A DNA stretch of 64,000 nucleotides from positions 60,490 through 124,489 of the forward strand of contig NZ_AJYQ02000137.1 of assembly GCF_000287055.2 (NCBI RefSeq), given 5' to 3'. Position numbers and translations under genes: made by a program. The notes beneath the pieces are model-generated. The model made no database searches. It had not been told where the DNA came from and was given only the letters and a program-made list of their open reading frames with translations. Below, piece by piece: positions 28,667 to 38,070 of the stretch. Position 1 is the stretch's first letter, and the number at the start of each line of letters is the position of its first letter. This stretch comes from Vibrio genomosp. F10 str. ZF-129 (GTDB lineage: Bacteria > Pseudomonadota > Gammaproteobacteria > Enterobacterales > Vibrionaceae).

Positions 28667-29793
28667 TGGGCTAGCTTTTCGATGATTCTCATCAACAGGC
28701 GAATACGCGGCTCAATAGATTCAAGCAATAAGTATTCTTTGTCACTGTGAAAATCAGCACCAATTGGCCCTAAGCCATCCAATGTTGGCACCCCTAAAAT
28801 TGCGGTATTGTTTGCATCTGAGCCGCCACCTACTTCTTTCCAGCTAATATCAATATTAAGCTCTTTGGCACTTTGCTCCACCAGCTTGATCAGTGTTGCT
28901 GTCGCTTCACTGGCTAACATAGACGGTTTATAAGCTTCGCGTTTTAACGCCACGTGAATGCCATCCAGAAAGGGGTTGTGACTCAAGCCATTCAGTTGGC
29001 TATCAATCGCGTCATACTCATCGTTGCTCCAAAAACGCACATCCACTATCGCCTCGGCATAATCGGGAACGATGTTGGCCCCTGAGCCTCCAGAAACAAC
29101 ACCCACGTTCAACGTACTTCCCGATTCAAAGTTCGTCATCTTGTTCATGGCGATGATCCACTGCGCCATTTCAGTAATGGCGCTGCATCCATTTTGTGGT
29201 TCATTGCCAGCGTGAGCAGCCTGACCATGAAACATCAGCTTATAACGAGCCATTCCTTTTCGAGACTTCACCAAACCACCATCGGCACGAGCGGCTTCCA
29301 CCACTAACACTTGCTTTGCATGTTTTGCGACCGATTGTATCCATTCAACCGAGTCTGCCGATCCTGTTTCTTCATCTGGGTTCATGCAAACGCATATCGA
29401 GAGGGTGTCTAATATTTTGGTATCAAGGTGGCGAAGTGCATAAACAACATTCAGCAATCCTGACTTCATATCAGACACGCCAGGCCCATAGGCTTTATGG
29501 TCGTCCACGCTCATTGGCCTTTTTGCTACCGTTCCAGGAGCAAACACCGTATCCATATGCCCAATCAGCATAATATCGATATATTCAGAATTCGGCTTAT
29601 TGCGCACTTCAAGCCCCACACCTGCTGGCCCACAATCTCTGCGTTTAACATCCCACCTTTTCATCGCAGAGTATTTTTGTTCAAACTGAGAGGCAATGAC
29701 CTCAATGCCATCAAGCGTGTATGTACCACAATCAACGTTGACCAATAGTTCGAGTTCTTCCAAATAACTTTTTAGTGAAAAATCCATGTTCAT
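28663..29793 (-). CDS. M20-family metallopeptidase, carboxypeptidase G2-like
   Basis: A 376-aa zinc-dependent amidohydrolase. Metal and catalytic motifs are GHMDTVF (His ligand and catalytic Asp), GPGVSDMKSGL (bridging Asp), NPDEETGSADS (catalytic Glu) and a C-terminal HSDKEYL with a His ligand. Similarity is to glutamate carboxypeptidases that release C-terminal Glu from peptides or folates; the substrate is not provable. It may be regulated by the convergent LysR gene, but tail-to-tail orientation makes this weak. Confidence 0.87.
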   Translation of the reverse strand: MNMDFSLKSYLEELELLVNVDCGTYTLDGIEVIASQFEQKYSAMKRWDVKRRDCGPAGVGLEVRNKPNSEYIDIMLIGHMDTVFAPGTVAKRPMSVDDHKAYGPGVSDMKSGLLNVVYALRHLDTKILDTLSICVCMNPDEETGSADSVEWIQSVAKHAKQVLVVEAARADGGLVKSRKGMARYKLMFHGQAAHAGNEPQNGCSAITEMAQWIIAMNKMTNFESGSTLNVGVVSGGSGANIVPDYAEAIVDVRFWSNDEYDAIDSQLNGLSHNPFLDGIHVALKREAYKPSMLASEATATLIKLVEQSAKELNIDISWKEVGGGSDANNTAILGVPTLDGLGPIGADFHSDKEYLLLESIEPRIRLLMRIIEKLAH

Positions 29794-30006
29794 TCCTTGT
29801 GTGGCATTCTATTGATGCAAAATCGATATAATCAAAGCGCAAAGATAAACGCAAAGCACAGCGACGTGACACCGAGCAACCTTATTCCAGCCTATCTCTT
29901 TTTGATTAAAATTAATACGATTCAAACAGATCCGATGCGCCTCACAGCGAGTGTAAGCAAATGTGTATACACTGGTTTCCATCATCATTTCAAGGAGCGA
30001 ATATGT

Positions 30007-31446
30007 ATGAATAAGCTGTGGTTGTTACTCGGTGCTCTCGTCACTTTTTTTTCTACCCCGTCCTTTGCATCTGTCAACAATGAACAATACCTGTCACTCA
30101 CCCAATCGACTGTCGGCTTTGCTGCTTTAGCGTTATTTACGGTCGCTTATATATTAGTCATGCTGGAAGAATACCTTCAGCTCAGAAAGTCCAAACCGGT
30201 ACTGCTCGCAGCGGGTTTGATATGGGCAATGATTGGTTACGTTTACCAACAAAATGGCATGGGAGAGATAGCCAAAGCGGCACTTGAGCATAATTTACTC
30301 GAATACGCTGAACTACTGCTGTTCTTACTCGTCGCGATGACGTACATCAGTGCGATGGAAGAACGTAAGCTCTTTGACGCTTTACAAGCATGGATGGTCG
30401 GTAAAGGTTTTGATTTTAAAGCGCTCTTTTGGATTACGGGCGTACTGGCTTTTTTCATCTCACCTATTGCTGATAACCTAACCACCGCGCTTTTGATGTG
30501 CGCTGTGGTACTAAAAGTAGCAGGTGATAACCCCAGATTTGTTAATCTAGCGTGCATTAATATCGTGATCGCTGCGAATGCAGGGGGCGCGTTCAGTCCA
30601 TTTGGTGACATCACCACCTTAATGGTGTGGCAAGCAGGGCATGTTTCATTCTCTGAATTTATGCCACTATTTGTTCCGTCAGTCGTGAACTATGTTGTTC
30701 CAGCTGCGATCATGTCATTTTTCATCCCTGCGACTAAGCCTAATGTGGTGCATCAGCACGTTGAGCTAAAACGTGGGGCTAGGCGCATTGTAGGCCTTTT
30801 TATTCTGACTATCGCCACGGCCGTTGCTTTCCACGCAGTACTGCATTTTCCACCGGTAATTGGCATGATGATGGGGCTGGCATACCTGCAGTTTTTTGGC
30901 TTTTTCTTGCGCCGGACTTTGCATTCTTCACTGTCAAAGAAAGCCGCACTGGCAATCGCAAATGGTGATGACTACGCCTTAAAGCGCTTAGGATCAGTGG
31001 CACCGTTTGATGTTTTCCGCCGCGTTGCTCATGCCGAGTGGGACACTCTGCTGTTTTTTTATGGGGTGGTTATGTGTGTCGGCGGGTTAAGCTTAATTGG
31101 CTACCTGGGCCTTGCGTCGGAAATCATGTATTCCCAGTGGGATCCTGTTTGGGCCAATATTATGGTGGGTATGTTATCGGCGATCGTCGATAACATACCG
31201 GTGATGTTTGCCGTGCTGACGATGGATCCGGTTATGTCCATGGGTAACTGGTTATTGGTGACGCTTGCGGCGGGTGTCGGAGGGAGCTTACTGTCGATTG
31301 GGTCGGCGGCTGGGGTTGCTCTGATGGGAGCAGCGCATGGCAAATACACCTTTTTTGGTCACCTGAAGTGGATGCCAGTCATCATGCTGGGATATGCTGC
31401 GAGTATTGCAATACATCTATTGCTTAATGGTCATCTATTTGCTTAA
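30007..31446 (+). CDS. nhaD: Na+/H+ antiporter NhaD
   Basis: A 479-aa inner-membrane antiporter of the ion transporter superfamily that expels Na+ (and Li+) at alkaline pH. An N-terminal signal-like helix ends at PSFA, followed by about 12 helices. Typical NhaD motifs are FFISPIADNLTTALLMC, AANAGGAFSPFGDITTLMVWQAG and SAIVDNIPVMFAVLTM with paired Asp-Asn ion-site residues, plus GSLLSIGSAAGVALMG. The start is 30007, where AAGGAG lies 9 bases upstream; a longer upstream open frame is not supported. Length agrees with other vibrio NhaD. Confidence 0.93.
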   Translation: MNKLWLLLGALVTFFSTPSFASVNNEQYLSLTQSTVGFAALALFTVAYILVMLEEYLQLRKSKPVLLAAGLIWAMIGYVYQQNGMGEIAKAALEHNLLEYAELLLFLLVAMTYISAMEERKLFDALQAWMVGKGFDFKALFWITGVLAFFISPIADNLTTALLMCAVVLKVAGDNPRFVNLACINIVIAANAGGAFSPFGDITTLMVWQAGHVSFSEFMPLFVPSVVNYVVPAAIMSFFIPATKPNVVHQHVELKRGARRIVGLFILTIATAVAFHAVLHFPPVIGMMMGLAYLQFFGFFLRRTLHSSLSKKAALAIANGDDYALKRLGSVAPFDVFRRVAHAEWDTLLFFYGVVMCVGGLSLIGYLGLASEIMYSQWDPVWANIMVGMLSAIVDNIPVMFAVLTMDPVMSMGNWLLVTLAAGVGGSLLSIGSAAGVALMGAAHGKYTFFGHLKWMPVIMLGYAASIAIHLLLNGHLFA

Positions 31447-31539
31447 CAGTCGTTTATTTAATTAACGCATATTCAACATAGTAACTCGGTGATGTGAACT
31501 TGATTTTATCACCTATGGGTAAAAGAGAAAGTGTGTGAT

Positions 31540-31569
31540 TTTCTGTCTTGAAAGTTTCTGTCTTGAAAG
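31540..31569. repeat. 15-bp tandem duplication
   Basis: TTTCTGTCTTGAAAG occurs twice, exactly, ending at the base before the stop codon of the minus-strand lipoprotein gene. It lies in the short convergent gap between nhaD and that gene. Confidence 0.85.
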
Positions 31570-31956
31570 TTAAGGCTGACTAGGCTCAAAGTTTTCTTTT
31601 ACCCAAAAGTTCATCAAGCTATGTCGAGCGCACGCGCTGCACGTCAGCACTTCTCCGTCACCATGGATACGCATGACAAGATCGTCTCGCTTTTCTTTAG
31701 AACTGTTGCGGAATATCACATAAATCTCACTGCCATCAACTTCAAACGCTCGTGTCATGGTCTGATCACCAGCTTGATAGGTCATCACGCCAGCTTTGAA
31801 TACCAGTGTATTACTGTTGTATTGATTGGAATAGACCCCTTCAAAAGATAGGGTTTCACGATTAGCGATCTTTTCTATCTTTTCTTGAAAACACCCCTGA
31901 ATCGAGGCTAAAACTACCCCAATAACCATACATTTCAAAAACCTAGACCTTCCCAT
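31570..31956 (-). CDS. Small putative lipoprotein of unknown function
   Basis: A 128-aa exported protein with a lipoprotein-type signal: Arg/Lys-rich start, hydrophobic core and I-Q-G-C22 as lipobox (Gln at -2 is unusual). The mature part is small and beta-rich, with C104-S-A-C107 near the end that could form a disulphide or bind metal. I do not recognise the family. It begins 19 bases after the ogt stop on the same strand and may be the last gene of the repair operon. Confidence 0.65.
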   Translation of the reverse strand: MGRSRFLKCMVIGVVLASIQGCFQEKIEKIANRETLSFEGVYSNQYNSNTLVFKAGVMTYQAGDQTMTRAFEVDGSEIYVIFRNSSKEKRDDLVMRIHGDGEVLTCSACARHSLMNFWVKENFEPSQP

Positions 31957-31975
31957 AGTCGCTATATTCCTTGTG

Positions 31976-32446
31976 CTAATTCACTTCTAGCTCTAATAAT
32001 GCTTTTTTTGCGTCAATTCCGCCAGCATATCCCGTTAATTTTCCGTTTTTTCCGATAACTCGGTGGCAGGGAATGATTATTGATATCGGGTTTTTCCCAT
32101 TTGCCATGCCAACGGCTCTGACTGCTTTCGGGTTATCAATATCGATAGCCAATTGCTGATATGTTCGTGTTTCACCAAAGGGAATCTCTTCTAGAGCTTG
32201 CCAAACCTGCTGCTGAAACGGTGTACCTTTAGGCGCGACAGGCACACTGAACTGGGTTCTCTTTTTGGCAAAGTACTCTTCAAGCTGCTGAATCGCTTCT
32301 TTAAGTATAGGGTGACCTTCGTCTTTTGTTCCTAATTGTTGAGGTAGCGTGGTATTAACGGGTAGCCAGATACCCAGCAATCCTTTCTCGTTAGCTTGAA
32401 GAGTCAATAGCCCTAGTGGGCTCTGGTAATAAGTGAATGATGTCAT
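31976..32446 (-). CDS. ogt: Methylated-DNA-protein-cysteine S-methyltransferase
   Basis: A 156-aa suicide repair enzyme that moves the alkyl group from O6-methylguanine or O4-methylthymine to its own cysteine. The active-site motif is I-P-C127-H-R-V-I-G, with the recognition-helix region TYQQLAIDI and the Asn hinge in GMANGKNP. The start at 32446 overlaps the upstream gene's stop by 4 bases (ATGA), so the two are translationally coupled. It supplies the methyltransferase activity that the Ada/AlkA fusion upstream lacks. Confidence 0.93.
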   Translation of the reverse strand: MTSFTYYQSPLGLLTLQANEKGLLGIWLPVNTTLPQQLGTKDEGHPILKEAIQQLEEYFAKKRTQFSVPVAPKGTPFQQQVWQALEEIPFGETRTYQQLAIDIDNPKAVRAVGMANGKNPISIIIPCHRVIGKNGKLTGYAGGIDAKKALLELEVN

Positions 32447-33852
32447 AATGTATACTCCCAGCAATGAAACGTCGCGTAACTGCCCCAGGGTGACACAGAA
32501 GCATGATTAAGTTGAGGCAATTTTTGCAGTACTTTTTTAACTATAAGATCACTACCTAAGAAGCAGTCGGGGTCTGAAACCCCTCGCAACAGGGCGTAAT
32601 CAACCGTCCACGGGCCGATTCCTTTAATTGATAACCAATCTTGTGGGTTGTTATCTGGCGTATCGAGATAAAACTGTGCAAATCGCTTTAATGTTTCTTT
32701 TCGGCTTTGAGGCATTTTAAGAAAATCCAATTCAGCCTCAGCAACCTCTTGAGCCGTGGGAAAATGCACGTGGCTGCAATTGACACCTTCGACACCCTTG
32801 CTAGCACTCTGACCAGCGCTAAGCTTCGATGTCAATAAGTTCAACTGCCCAATAGCGGCTTTAACAGAGACCTGTTGCCCCAGAATCGCCCTAACACCAG
32901 CCTCCCACGCATTCCAGACACCGGGAATACGAATACCTTCATGATGTACAAGTTCAGGAACAACACTGCGCAGGTGAGCTTCTATCAGGTCGGTATCCGC
33001 ATCAAGGTCAAACATGGTACGGATTCGAGCAACTAAGTGCCTCAATTGGCTGAGGTCTTCGAGTTTGAACTCAACATTGAGTGCATTTTTATTATGATGC
33101 ATCTCCACCTTAAACCACGCATTGGTTCCATTAATGCATACATGTCGTTCATAAGTGGAATCTGTCACCAATTCAACACCTCGGATAGCGCGCTTTTGAT
33201 AAAATTGAAGCATGTGCTGCCAATCAAAGTGCCCTCGAAAAGGTAAATAAATGGTATGTTCAGTTCGAGTTGTTTTTTCGGTTTTTCGCACCTGACTCGG
33301 TGTCAATTGCAGTGTTTTTCTAAACGCATCATTAAAGCGACGAACACTGTTAAACCCACTCGAAAATGCGATCTCTGAAATAGGTAAAGTACTCGAATGA
33401 AGCAGTTGTTTAGCAAACATCAACTGATGATTCTGGGCGTATTGCTTGGGGGATAGCCCTAGGTAGTTCCGAAACAATCGACGAAGATAACGGCTACTTA
33501 TGCCTAAGCGCTCTGAAAGTGACTCAATACCCCCTGTTTGCAGTGCACCTTGCTCGATCAAGCTTATGGCTCGAAGAAACGTGGTTTCCACACCTTTCCA
33601 CGCCCAAGAGTTTGGCGCGCTATCAGGGTGGCAACGTAAACATGGTCGATACCCCGCGTTCAACGCTTGCGCTTTATCAACAAAATACTCGACATTTTCT
33701 TCTTTAGGAGAATTAGCAGGGCAAATAGTCCGACAAAATATCCCTGTTGTTTTGACCGCAATAAAGAACTTACCATCAAAACGCGCATCTCTGGCTAAAC
33801 GTGCACTTTGGCATTGTTTCGTGGTTAAAGTTGAATAGTCCGTGAACGCCAC
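32443..33852 (-). CDS. Ada N-terminal/AraC domain fused to AlkA DNA-3-methyladenine glycosylase II
   Basis: A 469-aa alkylation-response regulator and glycosylase. Residues 1-80 form the Ada zinc domain with C40, C44, C71 and C74; C40 is the expected methyl-phosphotriester acceptor that switches the protein to an activator. An AraC-type HTH follows (GISSRYLRRLFRNYLGLSPKQYA and ISEIAFSSGFNSVRRFNDAF). The rest is AlkA: an N-terminal beta domain and the HhH-GPD motif WLSIKGIGPWTVDYALLRG with the catalytic Asp. It is coupled to ogt, so the two genes rebuild a full Ada-AlkA system. Confidence 0.92.
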   Translation of the reverse strand: MAFTDYSTLTTKQCQSARLARDARFDGKFFIAVKTTGIFCRTICPANSPKEENVEYFVDKAQALNAGYRPCLRCHPDSAPNSWAWKGVETTFLRAISLIEQGALQTGGIESLSERLGISSRYLRRLFRNYLGLSPKQYAQNHQLMFAKQLLHSSTLPISEIAFSSGFNSVRRFNDAFRKTLQLTPSQVRKTEKTTRTEHTIYLPFRGHFDWQHMLQFYQKRAIRGVELVTDSTYERHVCINGTNAWFKVEMHHNKNALNVEFKLEDLSQLRHLVARIRTMFDLDADTDLIEAHLRSVVPELVHHEGIRIPGVWNAWEAGVRAILGQQVSVKAAIGQLNLLTSKLSAGQSASKGVEGVNCSHVHFPTAQEVAEAELDFLKMPQSRKETLKRFAQFYLDTPDNNPQDWLSIKGIGPWTVDYALLRGVSDPDCFLGSDLIVKKVLQKLPQLNHASVSPWGSYATFHCWEYTL

Positions 33853-34113
33853 TTTCCTTGCCTCATGAAAATCATCGAATCACCAGTGTAGCAACAATTG
33901 CCGCTTGAATTCGCCACATTCGGAACTCAATGACCATAACGGAAATGATCATAACGGAATGAGAGTTCGTCCAGTTGACTACCATTCCATCTCCCTGACA
34001 TATCCAGTGACATGCATACTCGTTCTATTAGAATACCTTGTCTATTGGACCACCATCTTTAAGCGTGCTGACAACCGTTGCTATTTACACTGAAAAGGGC
34101 GAGAAGGGGGAGG

Positions 34114-36408
34114 CTATTGCTCTATTGCTGGAGAAACGACATCCTGCTGATTGAATACCCACTTATAAAATTCTTTCGCGGGCATTGGGCGCGCAAAGTA
34201 ATAGCCCTGCATGGTGATACCAGCAGCACGAAAGAAATCAGCTTGGTTTTTCTCTTCAATCCCCTCGGCAACCACGTCAACCTTTAGATGATTAGCCAGT
34301 GTAATGATGGTATCTACAATGCCAGTGCCTACTTGGCTGACTTTCATATTATCGACAAAACTCTTATCTATTTTTAGTTCATTAATGGGAAATACCTGTA
34401 GATATGCAAGAGACGAGTACCCAGTCCCAAAGTCATCAATAGATACACGAAAACCCTCTTGTTTTAACCCCTGCATTTGTCGTACGGCATTATCCACATC
34501 TTCCACTAGCATGCTTTCCGTCAACTCAAGAGTGATATGGCAAGGAGAAATTGACTCTGAATTAAAAAATTGGACTAATTCAGTGCATAAATCGACATTT
34601 TTACCTTGAGCTGCACTGATGTTTATAGACAGGCTAAAGGAATGATCGATCATTCCCTTTTCTTTAAGATGACGAAGCAACTGACAGCTGTCTTCCATCA
34701 CTATTCTTTGTAAATCGTTTATTACACCAATTTCTTCTGCGACTGCAATAAATTCGAGAGGTGGAATAAGCCCCCGCTCAGGGTGAAGCCAACGAACAAG
34801 GGCTTCAGCGCCTTTAAGTCGACCATTTGAGCCAATCTGAGGCTGGAAATAGGTAACAATTTGCCCGAGCTTTATCGATTCTTTAAGCTCACTTTCGAAA
34901 GTGAAACGACTCTTTAGGCTTTCGTGAATTGAAGGATCAAAGAAACAGTAATCGGAGTGCGTGCTTCGCTTCGCTGAGTACATGGCGGTATCCGCACACA
35001 TTAATATCTCGTCTGCATTCTTATCCTTGTCAGTCATCAAAGTGATCCCAACACTCGCTTCAACAGTGATGTTCCTTCCGCACAAAGAAAAAGGTTGATT
35101 TAGTACATTCAGTAACTGATCTGCAATTTGAGACGCGTAGTCCGTGAGCGGCTGCTCTTCATCAAAAAACTCAGAAAGTATAATGACAAATTCATCTCCC
35201 CCTATCCGAGAGAAAGTGTCATTGGGGTTGAGGCTGGTTGATAACCGAATACAAACATCTTTGAGTAAGTTATCCCCCACGGTATGGCCTAGTGTGTCAT
35301 TGACACTTTTAAAGTTATTGAGGTCAATGTACAAAAGCGCCGTCATTTTCTTCGTCTCGATGAGCGCTGTAATGGTGGTTTTTAAGTGGTTAAGCAAATA
35401 CCGTCGATTGGGTAAGTTGGTCAGTATATCCTGGTAGGCCAGTTCTTTTATTTTTTCTGCGGCTTCTTTTCTTTCTGTTATATCGCGTTCAAGCCAAAGT
35501 GCGTGGGATATCCCCTCAGCTTCTTTACCATATCCCTCAATTGGGGTGATTCGACTTTCATAATAGTGGAGGCCATCACTTTTCTGTCTTTGATACTCGA
35601 AGACTTTAAGGGTGCCACTTTCAATAGTACGTTCTATTGCTTCCTGGCAAGAACAGTTCTCAGATTGGCTTTCCCCAGAAAGAATAAGCTTGCCAGTAAG
35701 GCTTTTCTTCGGCGCACAATGGGGGCCCATATTGCTGCCATAATAATCGATACATTGCGCTTTTTGGTCATAGATAAAAATTTGATCCGGCAACACGCTA
35801 GTCATCGCCTCAACTTTGCTGTGGCTCAGTCTCAATTTTTTGTTGAGTTCAACTTCACGTTTAAACGCTCGGTGCTTTTCTATGGCCAAGCCCGTTAAGT
35901 GAGAGAATCGGTCAATGACGCGCAACTCGGCTTCTGAGGGCGATCTCGGTTGCGCATAATACACAGCGAACGTGCCCAGCACTTGATAATCGGTGGACAA
36001 TATCGGGGTTGACCAGCAGGCGTGTAAGCCAAAGCCCATGGCGAGATCTTTAAAGTTCTGCCATTTAGAATCGGATCCAATCTCTTTCGCAATATAGCGC
36101 TCTTTGCTGAATGCTGCGGTTCCACATGACCCAACACTGGCTCCAATCACAACACCATCGATGGCTTGGCAATACGCTTTGGGCAAGCTGGGCGCAGCAC
36201 CGTGGTAAAGAGTGTCGTTTCTGAGCAGCAGAATAGAACTCATTGCCTGTGTAGAGGAAAAGATCTGTTCGATGCCATTGCATATGTAGCCAAGCGCTTC
36301 TTTAAGGTCAACGCTCAGAGCAATTTTTTCAATCGCGCCTTGCTGAATCTCAAGTAGCTCATTGAGATGAGACGCAGAATCAAACTGATTGTTATCGATA
36401 TCCGACAT
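34114..36408 (-). CDS. GAF-PAS-GGDEF-EAL cyclic di-GMP signalling protein
   Basis: A 764-aa cytosolic protein. In order: a GAF domain (about residues 25-170, GSCGTAAFSKERYIAKEIGSD), a PAS-like segment (about 200-310) with several cysteines (GPHCAPKKS and SENCSCQEA), a GGDEF domain with SRIGGDEFVIIL and an EAL domain with EALVRWLHPERG, DDFGTGYSSLAYLQ and DKSFV. Both halves keep active-type motifs, so it could be a bifunctional cyclase/phosphodiesterase or mainly a phosphodiesterase. The start at 36408 has AAGGGAA about 6 bases upstream. No transmembrane helix is seen. Confidence 0.9.
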   Translation of the reverse strand: MSDIDNNQFDSASHLNELLEIQQGAIEKIALSVDLKEALGYICNGIEQIFSSTQAMSSILLLRNDTLYHGAAPSLPKAYCQAIDGVVIGASVGSCGTAAFSKERYIAKEIGSDSKWQNFKDLAMGFGLHACWSTPILSTDYQVLGTFAVYYAQPRSPSEAELRVIDRFSHLTGLAIEKHRAFKREVELNKKLRLSHSKVEAMTSVLPDQIFIYDQKAQCIDYYGSNMGPHCAPKKSLTGKLILSGESQSENCSCQEAIERTIESGTLKVFEYQRQKSDGLHYYESRITPIEGYGKEAEGISHALWLERDITERKEAAEKIKELAYQDILTNLPNRRYLLNHLKTTITALIETKKMTALLYIDLNNFKSVNDTLGHTVGDNLLKDVCIRLSTSLNPNDTFSRIGGDEFVIILSEFFDEEQPLTDYASQIADQLLNVLNQPFSLCGRNITVEASVGITLMTDKDKNADEILMCADTAMYSAKRSTHSDYCFFDPSIHESLKSRFTFESELKESIKLGQIVTYFQPQIGSNGRLKGAEALVRWLHPERGLIPPLEFIAVAEEIGVINDLQRIVMEDSCQLLRHLKEKGMIDHSFSLSINISAAQGKNVDLCTELVQFFNSESISPCHITLELTESMLVEDVDNAVRQMQGLKQEGFRVSIDDFGTGYSSLAYLQVFPINELKIDKSFVDNMKVSQVGTGIVDTIITLANHLKVDVVAEGIEEKNQADFFRAAGITMQGYYFARPMPAKEFYKWVFNQQDVVSPAIEQ

Positions 36409-36432
36409 AGCATTCCCTTGGCGTTTGCACAC

Positions 36433-36808
36433 AAGACGTAATTTTATGAAACAGGCTTCATTAACAATATAGCTATTGATTTATGCTTTAACACAACGGA
36501 GCAACGTAACTGTGAAGTTTGTATCCTGTCGCTTCTCACCGATTTGAGGGGGGGGGGGTTATTTAAATAAACACGCCCTGCACATTAGCTATTATGAGCC
36601 GCAGTCATTGTTAGTCGTTTCTATTTTTATTCAAACACGCGAGATTTTTTTCTTCTTTCTTCCGTGTTGCAATAACAATGAAACATTAATCAGCAAAATT
36701 AGGCTAAGTCACCCTAGCTTGGGTGAAGGAATGAATGCTAGTCATGTATTCGCTTTCTAAAATTGGCCTTAACGGGCGTGAACACACTAGTGATATACAG
36801 AGGATGTT
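36433..36808. other. Intergenic region with G11 homopolymer
   Basis: About 375 bases between divergent genes. A run of 11 G residues (36548-36558) is followed by TTATTTAAATAA, and a T/C-rich stretch lies near 36646-36662. The G-run is about 140 bases upstream of the GAF-GGDEF-EAL start and 250 upstream of the DUF413 gene. No gene is evident; the longer plus frame at 36735-36920 overlaps the next gene out of frame. Confidence 0.6.
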
Positions 36809-37285
36809 ATGTCTGAAACTGAATTTCGATTTGGGAAGAAGCGTTATTACGATAACAAAAAGTTCCCGCGCGGGTTTGCCAAATCTGGCGACTTCACCCT
36901 TGCTGAAGAAGAGCTTTTGATTCTCTATGGCGATACAATGAAAGCGCTTGAGCTAGGAGAAATCGATCCTGAGAATGCCGAAGAAAAACACTTCATAAAA
37001 ACATTGAAGTCACCACAAAAGGCAAAATCAAAATTGGAAAAAGTGTGGCTCAAATATACGCAAATCGTAACAGGGAAAAAGCGTTTTCATTCGCTCAGCA
37101 GCAGTACCAAACCGCGAATGGAACCTCGCAATCAAACGATTCGTTCTTCAGAAATGGAGCACGATGAGACGAACTATGAGGCCGATGTTTCGTTAGATGA
37201 GTTGTCACTAGAAGAAGCCGAATTCAGCCATGCGAATGTATCTCATACATCCAATAATCAGGCAGCTTTAAACGATCGCCATTAA
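36809..37285 (+). CDS. MaoP/YifE-family protein (DUF413)
   Basis: A 158-aa protein whose first 95 residues match the MaoP/YifE pattern: RYYDNKKFPRGFAKSGDFTLAEEELL, LELGEIDPENAEEKHFI, and KVWLKYTQIVTGKKRFHSLSS. E. coli MaoP acts with the maoS site to organise the Ori macrodomain near oriC. This version has an additional acidic C-terminal tail of about 55 residues rich in Glu, Ser and Asn. Location on a second chromosome within 30 kb of rctB is noteworthy. The gene is monocistronic. Family is firm; a role in chromosome II organisation is inference. Confidence 0.82.
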   Translation: MSETEFRFGKKRYYDNKKFPRGFAKSGDFTLAEEELLILYGDTMKALELGEIDPENAEEKHFIKTLKSPQKAKSKLEKVWLKYTQIVTGKKRFHSLSSSTKPRMEPRNQTIRSSEMEHDETNYEADVSLDELSLEEAEFSHANVSHTSNNQAALNDRH

Positions 37286-37376
37286 AGCGCTCATCATTAA
37301 GTGTATAGCATTCTTTGAAATCCATTAATTCAAAATTATGCTTTACAAACTGTGCGCTTATAAACCAGTCGCAATT

Positions 37377-37404
37377 AACTAATCACTATAAACTAATCAC
37401 TATA
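37377..37404. repeat. 14-bp tandem duplication
   Basis: AACTAATCACTATA occurs twice in succession, followed by a partial third start (AACCAG). It lies between the convergent DUF413 and DUF3081 genes. Confidence 0.8.
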
Positions 37405-37468
37405 AACCAGTGAGAAAATGCGGATAAGAATAACAGGCTATACCGAACGATGAATAAGGCTTTAAACC

Positions 37469-37729
37469 TTATTGTGCAAGTATGGCCAGTTGTTTTAAAA
37501 ATGCATCTCGGCAACTGAGTTGGTTGTAATCAAGATGAAAACGTTTCAGCGAACAGACTTTAAGATCGACCCCTTCTCCACGCAAATGAATAGGGAAGCC
37601 ATCATGTTTATTCAAAGCTTCGATACCGTCGAGTACTCTGCCTTGCGGCGTGATGCGCCCTTGTTTCATAACCGTCTCGTAGGCCTGCAATATTTGTGTC
37701 GGGTTTAAGCCATTCTTCATTGGACTCAC
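37469..37729 (-). CDS. Small DUF3081-like protein
   Basis: An 86-aa protein. The segment ILQAYETVMKQGRITPQGRVLDGIEALNKHDGFPIHLRG and the later FHLDYNQ recall the DUF3081 family of small gammaproteobacterial proteins; function is unknown. The first frame start is GTG at 37729; an internal ATG at 37720 is a good alternative because neither has a strong Shine-Dalgarno. It is convergent with the DUF413 gene. Confidence 0.65.
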   Translation of the reverse strand: MSPMKNGLNPTQILQAYETVMKQGRITPQGRVLDGIEALNKHDGFPIHLRGEGVDLKVCSLKRFHLDYNQLSCRDAFLKQLAILAQ

Positions 37730-38070
37730 TATTCTGAATTAAGACCTACTGAGTATGGATTCAAATGTGCTTCGGTGCAAAAGAATGAAACAAGAAACCA
37801 TGTGATTCTCTCACCTATATCGCGTATTGATAAAGCTATCGCCTCCGGACAATACCACAGCCTGCTACCATTAAATTGTAAACGATTTTGAAGCTATCAA
37901 TGCGCTGGTAAAAAGACAGCCTCAATAGTGAGACTCAAGCCATTCGATATTCACAGTGGTCAAAGAAAACACAAAAACTTGACCGAAAACAATAGCAGAT
38001 CGCAAAAACTTATTTTATAATGCGAATTAATGTTTCAAGGCATCCAAAATTCCAATATTAGAGGCACAAA
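37730..38070 (+). promoter_or_regulatory. Upstream region and promoter of nagB
   Basis: A 340-base gap. A perfect -10 box TATAAT lies at 38016-38021, inside an A+T-rich imperfect inverted repeat (TTATTTT...GAATTAA, 38010-38030) that resembles NagC-type operator sequence; -35 is poor, so activation or repression control is likely. CRP and NagC are the expected regulators of nagB, but the match is by eye only. Confidence 0.45.

Noticed and set aside
34084-34096. parS2-like TTTACACTGAAAA
   Set aside because: One mismatch breaks the palindrome; kept only as a note beside the perfect site.
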